Assembly: GCF_032854445.1 (NCBI RefSeq)
Contig: NC_088304.1
Location: forward strand, 20,349,704-20,413,703
DNA from: Liolophura sinensis
Taxonomy: Eukaryota; Mollusca; Polyplacophora; Chitonida; Chitonidae
DNA length: 64,000 nucleotides
Reading direction: 5' to 3'
The notes beneath the pieces are model-generated. The model was not told the DNA's origin, ran no database searches, and was given only the letters and a program-made list of their open reading frames with translations. This document shows, in pieces, positions 58,330 through 64,000 of this stretch. A program made the position numbers and the translations under genes. Within the stretch, counting starts at the first letter, position 1. The number at the start of each line of letters is the position of its first letter.

Positions 58330-58745
58330 AAGTGAATAAGAAAATACGTGTACCTCGTGTGGCACACTGTTGTCGCTGCTCTGGTTTTCCTCTGTATGCT
58401 GTACGTCTTAATTATATTCTTGCATAGACCAGGATTCGGCAGATGGGCTAAGCATACCCGAGGACTGGTCTCTTTGCATTGTTTTAATGTGATAGTAAGT
58501 TAAATGTGATGACAACACATCATTTTGAGTAATTCTACATCATTGACGTCTAATAAATTGCACTTAAACATCGATGCACTTTTTAAATCTAATTCTGCTT
58601 AAGCAATGTAGCTAGGGGGCGTGTAATTTGCTACTATTTAGGCATTTCCATTAACAGTTAGAATGAGCGTTTGACGGCTAGCGCCGTGTCATCGCTGCTC
58701 TGGTTTTTCTGTCTATGCTGTACGTCGTAATTATATCGTAACACG
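58330..58745 (+). repeat. Dispersed repeat C, 1.3 tandem units
   Basis: The landmark gctgctctggtttt followed by tatgctgtacgtc occurs at about 58375 and again at 58692, 317 bases apart. Between them lie all other C landmarks (ctctttgcattgtttta, gagtaattctacatcattga, ctgcttaagcaatg, gctagggggcgtg, taacagttagaat). This shows that C is at least 317 bp long and can stand in tandem or has terminal direct repeats. Confidence 0.78.
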
Positions 58746-58831
58746 TCTGACCCGGTATAAAATGTAAAATATGTCAGCATGAGGAGTAAATCCAAACCAT
58801 AGGAGGCAGTGTGGTAATGAATAAAGTTTCA

Positions 58832-58969
58832 TATATAACCGGTGAAATGTAGCATCTTGTCAGTTAGGATCTCATTCTATATAACCGGTGAAATGTAGCA
58901 TCTTGTCAGTTAGGATCTCATTCTATATAACCGGTGAAATGTAGCATCTTGTCAGTTAGGATCTCATTC
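58832..58969. repeat. 46-bp tandem repeat x 3
   Basis: Three identical head-to-tail copies of a unit beginning tatataaccggtgaaatgta and ending gttaggatctcattc, starting at 58832, 58878 and 58924. Identity of all three points to a recent expansion. Confidence 0.97.
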
Positions 58970-59522
58970 CAACTCTTCATATAATCGCCATTTACGTAGC
59001 AACTTATATATAGCAAGCAAAATTTGGTAAACACAAAAGAGAGTAACGTTAATGGTAAATTTGTACACGTCACTAATGCAGAATTACTTTGACTGCTTTT
59101 TGTAATCACATAACAGCCCAGGGATTCATGTATGTATTCAACTCACCGATATAAAAAGCGCTTTGTATTTTTCACCATTCATGCTCAACTACAAACTCAA
59201 AGTTAGAACTTGTTTTGGATATCCTTGGTAAACCCTTACGTCAAAAGCCATCGACCGCTTGTCAGGAAGATAGCGCGACGCTGCAGCACCAGACACACAT
59301 GGTATGTGTGGTCAGGGGAATTCCTCGCCTTTTCCTTGAATGACCAGCGAATCGGGCAGGACTCAGACCACACTGATGGTATCAACTCTTCAGAGTAATT
59401 GTCGTCATGGAAGGTAGGTTTCATTTTCCAGTCGTCAGATCTAAAATACATGTATGGTCGACTGGCGTTAAAATAGCTGTGTTTTGCGTTCCATCAACGT
59501 CACAAGTTATTACTGCCAAAAC

Positions 59523-59905
59523 TAGTGTGTCAAAGCTATTCCATCAAACGCCGTCACTCTCAGTTCCTTACGTTTTACAATAAGTATGATTCACTTTTAA
59601 GTAAAAATGCTTCATGATTGTGTCTAAATCCGGTTAACCCCTCGTGTTTTGGGCGTATACTTATAGTGTTGAATTAGAACGCCACGTAGGATGTATGAAT
59701 AGTTGCATTCAAAGCGCAACTGAGATATATATTTTGCTATCGACAACTTATATTCTAGCATGATACACGATTTCAATTCTAACTTCACACAGTCGTCTTG
59801 AACATACCCTGCGTCTTTCTAAAATTATTGAAAACTGTTTTCTGCTTCTTTTTGCAGGATACCGTCCTATTTTCGTACTTCATATACTTAGTTCTTTGGT
59901 GGTTT
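59523..59905 (+). repeat. Dispersed repeat E, copy 2
   Basis: Colinear with 8097-8470: agtgtgtcaaagctattcca, ttttacaataagtatgatt, gcgcaactgagata, tatattctagcatgatac, ttgaaaactgttttctgctt and ttttcgtacttcatata. Both copies lie about 0.8-1.2 kb to the right of a repeat C copy. Confidence 0.75.
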
Positions 59906-60085
59906 TAGTTAAATCTGGTTTTGAGAATTGGCCTTGCGATTATTGACCTAAAACCTTCATATTGCCTGACGGCTGGTATACAAATGTCTGTTTCGACGCA
60001 AAGATTCAGCTATATGCCCTTGTCTATTGCCACATTATCAATATCAATGGATATAACGGCGATGTAAAAATACGTGTACATAAGG

Positions 60086-60255
60086 GGGCCTCCATGGCCG
60101 AGCAGTCGGTGTCTCAGCTCGGCACAAATTTGAGAAGATCTGGTAGCCATCTGTCGCAGGTTTCCCCTGGGCTCTGTGCGGTTTTCTCCCGCAGTATAAG
60201 TGAAATATTCTTGAGTACGGCGTAAAACACAAATCAAATAAATAAATAAATCAAA
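60086..60255 (+). mobile_element. SINE family A, internally deleted
   Basis: Head gggggcctccatggccgagc, then a shortened middle without the B box, gcaggtttcccctgggctct, tataagtgaaatattcttga, gtacggcgtaaaacacaaat and a long (AAAT)n tail. The clean tail points to a young copy. Confidence 0.9.
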
Positions 60256-61060
60256 TTAATTGCATTGCTTTTCAAAGTTTGTATGCAAAAAGATTGACGT
60301 TACACTTGATGTAAAACTTTATTTTCAAGAAGTCTGAATCCACGTACTCAACATAGTTTTCGTATTAGCGATCGATGACATAATTTTCTTTTGCAAAGCA
60401 TGGCGTTATTACCAATGGAAGCAAGTGGGTAGGCGTAATAACCAACATTAATCCTATACATTTCGCATTAATCATTTCCAGTTGTGACACCTCTCATTTT
60501 TATGATCATGGTCCCGTGTTTCTCGAAGTACTTTTGCTCACCCCTCTGAAATGGAAATCGAATGTGGCCCTAGAGACATAATGTATGTATTATTTAAACT
60601 ACGTAAGCCAATATGGTGCTATCTGAAAGGTAGGTCCACACAGTTCATACGTGGCCTCATAGTGTGTTACGTTATAAATATTATAGTCCCAGCACATAAT
60701 CAGAGAACAAGAGAACAGCTCGTCCCACACAAGTTAAAACTATAGACAATTTAACGTGAAATTACTCTAGAGAATGGATATCACCACGGTCTGAGGAAAC
60801 CGGAAACAGTCTAGCCTTTCAGCAGAACAGCAGCGCCTTGTGGTGTAAATGAAATAAGCATGGGGATGAAGAAAACCTATACATCAGTGACGGATCAAAA
60901 TAGAGACGCGCCAAGAGCTGTTCCGGTCAGTGATATAACAACAAGGACCCACGAGTGCAAACCTGAAGTATCAGAATACGTCATAAATTATCCCACTCGT
61001 TTTTTATTTCTCAGCAGTCAGTAGATCTGTCCTCAACTGCATTCTATGGGTCTGAAGAAA
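60256..61060. other. Non-coding stretch, nothing recognised
   Basis: Featureless DNA between the SINE and the TA tract. Confidence 0.45.
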
Positions 61061-61062
61061 TT

Positions 61063-61063
<1 letters not shown>

Positions 61064-61147
<84 letters not shown>
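61064..61147. repeat. (AT)n microsatellite, about 42 units
   Basis: Uninterrupted AT repeat of about 84 bp. Confidence 0.97.
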
Positions 61148-61149
<2 letters not shown>

Positions 61150-61883
61150 TTGATTAGTTTACCATGAAATTAAACATTTTCTGTATGCAATGACTGTCGT
61201 ATTATATGCACATGGAGATTGTACAATATTAAACCTCAAATGTGCAATACAAAACATTTCTGAGCACATTGTTCAGATGCCTATATTTATTGTATATAAT
61301 ACAATATTTATGATCACACTTTGTGCTTCACAAGTTAGCGGATTCAAGTTTGGTCCTGCATGTACATGCATGAGGAAGTGTACACGCAGAGGGACATCGA
61401 TTTACTTATAAACATGCACACGATAATAAGGAAATTTAATTATGGAGTGAATCTAAAGTAAAATTAAGAAGTGTAAATAGGCATTAAAGCTATTACAGAT
61501 TGATTTACTTTGGAGTATTTGGCTTCACATGGTGATCAGAACCAAATTTCGTGTGGGCAACTCATGGATCAAAATGGACATTATATCATAACCTTGGAAC
61601 CAGAGGTGAGGTTTGTAACCATCGAAAAACTTACTAGTTCAGCCCCTGGACTCATAGTTTCTGCTTAATAACAGTGTGATAAGATCTTTGGATGCATAAC
61701 ACCTCCACTCCACATACATCTCCTGGTTATTACAGTTTGTACTCTACTATATAATAGCTGAGTAAATGTACCTGATATCACTATCTTAAATTTCCCAGAT
61801 AAGCTGGTCTCTGAAGCAGTTTTGGATATACAAATTTATAATAAAATGTAAACAACGTTAAAAGCATGTTACAAAAGCACTCT

Positions 61884-62399
61884 TTAATTTTTGTGGATTC
61901 CTTCAACAAACACAGTAGGAATTGCCAGTAAATGGAACAAAGCTGCCCCTAGATCTGTGTGTATCATTGGCTTGTTTTTGTTATTGGCTGTTTCTTCCAA
62001 AGACGGGTTTTTGTGTTTAAATGTGTATTTTATTTCTAACAGCCCACTGCCACAACACTTACATTTTACTCGCCCACCAGGGCTTGCGCCAAGGAAAGAT
62101 ACTTTCATTGTAAATTACTGAAACACTATCTGACATGTCAGGAACTTCATAAATTCTTCATAAAGAGGCTTTTGCATCTCACCACATAACACCTTAGCCC
62201 CTGACTCATTCTTCGTTCCATATTGCATGGCCTCTGATGATATGCTGAAGCTCTCATACAAATTAACCGTTACCAAGTTATCATCTGGTCTTCCGCCCTT
62301 GAAAGACAAAACATTGAAACACCTGGATGAAGTTATTCTTCGATAACGGTGAGAATTCCAATGCACACTTCCAGACTGACCTGTCGTTAGTTTATTCAA
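61884..62399 (-). pseudogene. YqaJ-type exonuclease/recombinase fragment
   Basis: Two abutting minus-strand frames make up one domain. The first (62399-62115) has HWNSHRYRRITSSRCFNVL, RPDDNLV and SSEAMQYGTKNESGAKV, matching the N-terminal YqaJ pattern RxxRITAS...MxxGxxNE. The second (62108-61884) has VSFLGASPGGRVKC, CCGSGLLEIKYTFKHKNPS and LEET, matching the FLGASPDGxV and LLEIKCPxK motifs that carry the nuclease acidic residues and Lys. The join needs a frame change, so this copy is broken. YqaJ domains in animal genomes usually belong to DNA-transposon or virus-derived genes. No adjoining domain was found. Confidence 0.75.
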
Positions 62400-64000
62400 T
62401 TTATGAATAATGTCTTATGTGATCTCTTGTTTTAAGAAATTCTGAAACAAACAAATTTCCCTCGCAGATCAACCAGTTAACCGATAGTTGGACGCCCAAG
62501 AGAAAATCCATTGTCACAATCTGGAGGAGTTATCACTGTTGTATTTGTGTCATCACCTTTGGCCTAGTGAAAAGCTGCCACTTTAACTCCAATTTTTAGC
62601 TCTTTGGTACTTTGAGAGCGGACTGCAATTTTGTTTTGTGGGAGGAATATGTTTTTCTGTGGCCTAGATTGTCTACGTCGTATGTCCCATTGGCATGGCT
62701 CACCTGTACGCACAACTGTGCTCTTGTCACATTATGTTTTTACACTGAAGAGTAATGGAATAACTCATTTGCGTATTCATGAAAAACAAATTAAACACAA
62801 TGGGGATCTGTCAAACGTCCGACATATGGACCTTGACGTCATTTTGTTTATGTCAAATGTTCCTTTCCCAGTTCATCATGATGACGTCACATAGTAGACA
62901 GAACAACGTTGCAACAGAAACTGATAGATTGTAACACTGTAGACGTTGCGTCACAATCCCCTTTTGACGAAACAATGGCCGAAGGTTCTGCTTCACACTA
63001 GCGCCACCTTCACGGGATAAAAAAATTGCCGCCTCCCCATTATTAACAGCTTATAAAATTTCACTTTTTTGCTTTGAGACTCTTGTAACCAGTAAACATA
63101 TAAGTACATGTATTGAAAAAAATTTTTTTTAAATAGGTATTGAAACAATGTCCAGCACAAATAAGGTTATTTTGGTATCGGTATATATGATTTTTAAAAT
63201 TTAATATCCAGTGCACAAAGACTATAGTTTATTATAGGCCTAAATTGAATTTCTGTACGGTCTGTGATATTGAGCTATTTATGCTGGACTTTCACAGCAA
63301 GTTTTAATGATGAAACCTGACCTCTTAATAGCAAACCAGACAGGATAGGGTATAACGCATGCATTTGTCTCCCGAACCCAAAATTCCCGAATGAATACGA
63401 ATGCAGTTGCCTCAAGATTGTTGTTTCGTGTAACTGTACACCATAAATGAGGCCATTTGTACAAAGGAGTTATACTGACTGTTTATACTGTCGTAACCGG
63501 TCAAATAGTGTATGCAAATAAATCACCATATTCAATTCCTGGTATCCTGAAAAGATTATCTCTTCATTCCCTGATGGTCTCCTTATTTGGTAAACTTACT
63601 TCCAATTCCGCAGAAGCTTTCACTCCGGATTTAATCAACTTCTTCGCTTCAGCTTTCTGTATCAAGCTTCATGCCTTCTGCCGACTCCGAAAACTTCGGC
63701 TAACTTCGGTAGTTTAGCTAAATACTCCTTTCTATATCTCAAATACAGCAAGGAAGCAGGTTACACCTACATGCACTCTAAAGACTTCTTCGTCGACCGA
63801 AAACTTGTCATCTGTAGGGGTATATTGTGAAATAGGCATGCCATCAATGAGTTTGGAGCATTTTAATCCACAGCAGGACATGACCACCATCCTGCGCAGA
63901 GAGTTTTCACTAGGACCCACAAAACGACCGTGTGATTGTCGTTGGACACACTGGAAAATTAGGGCGAGTCTTGGCGAGAGAAGCACACAACAGTTTAGAC
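62400..64000. other. Right end of window, nothing recognised
   Basis: Short ORFs only. No repeat family seen here matches elsewhere in the window. Confidence 0.4.

Overview
The window is animal nuclear DNA, probably from a lophotrochozoan and most likely a mollusc. The evidence is phased GT-AG introns of 0.3-3.5 kb, two families of tRNA-derived SINEs whose tails resemble those I associate with bivalve and gastropod genomes, long (TA)n tracts, Tc1-type transposons and a fossil non-LTR retrotransposon. The exact taxon is an inference.

The protein-coding content is dominated by one small gene cluster, three copies of a group II PLP-dependent amino-acid decarboxylase. Copy 1 (+ strand, 9742-18639) and copy 3 (- strand, 52269-56315) share six coding exons. 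Internal exons 2-5 have identical lengths (126, 163, 154 and 175 nt) and all splice phases are conserved. Copy 3 is fully open (557 codons plus stop). Copy 1 is open except for one extra base in an A-run of exon 1. Copy 2 (+ strand, 33949-37261) is a decayed pseudogene whose catalytic-lysine codon has become a stop. The enzymes keep the PLP-binding aspartate, stacking histidine and Schiff-base lysine, but the segment after the lysine is unlike the animal aromatic-amino-acid, histidine or glutamate decarboxylases, so the substrate is open.

Layout. 0-0.4 kb: palindromic repeat. 0.4-9.7 kb: non-coding DNA with SINE and other dispersed-repeat pieces. 9.7-18.6 kb: decarboxylase copy 1, with introns full of SINEs, a foldback element and a Tc1-like transposase fragment. 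18.8-27.6 kb: SINEs and unannotated DNA. 27.6-32.3 kb: an inverted fossil LINE (ORF1, endonuclease, linker, reverse transcriptase) split inside the reverse transcriptase by a Tc1-like element that still has terminal inverted repeats and TA target duplications. 33.9-37.3 kb: decarboxylase pseudogene copy 2. 37.3-52.2 kb: mostly non-coding, with a possible small secreted Cys-rich ORF (41.6-41.9 kb), an 11-unit 59-bp minisatellite (44.07-44.72 kb), a Ty3/Gypsy RNase H remnant (45.1-45.7 kb), SINEs, and two adjacent minisatellites (51.05-51.54 kb). 52.2-56.3 kb: intact decarboxylase copy 3. 56.3-64 kb: dispersed repeats, a 46-bp triplicate and a broken YqaJ-type exonuclease fragment (61.9-62.4 kb).

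Besides the SINEs I see at least four dispersed or paired repeat families (called C, D, E and F here) with no recognisable coding content. No bacterial-style operon, CRISPR array, rRNA or convincing functional tRNA was seen. All family assignments come from reading motifs; no database search was run.
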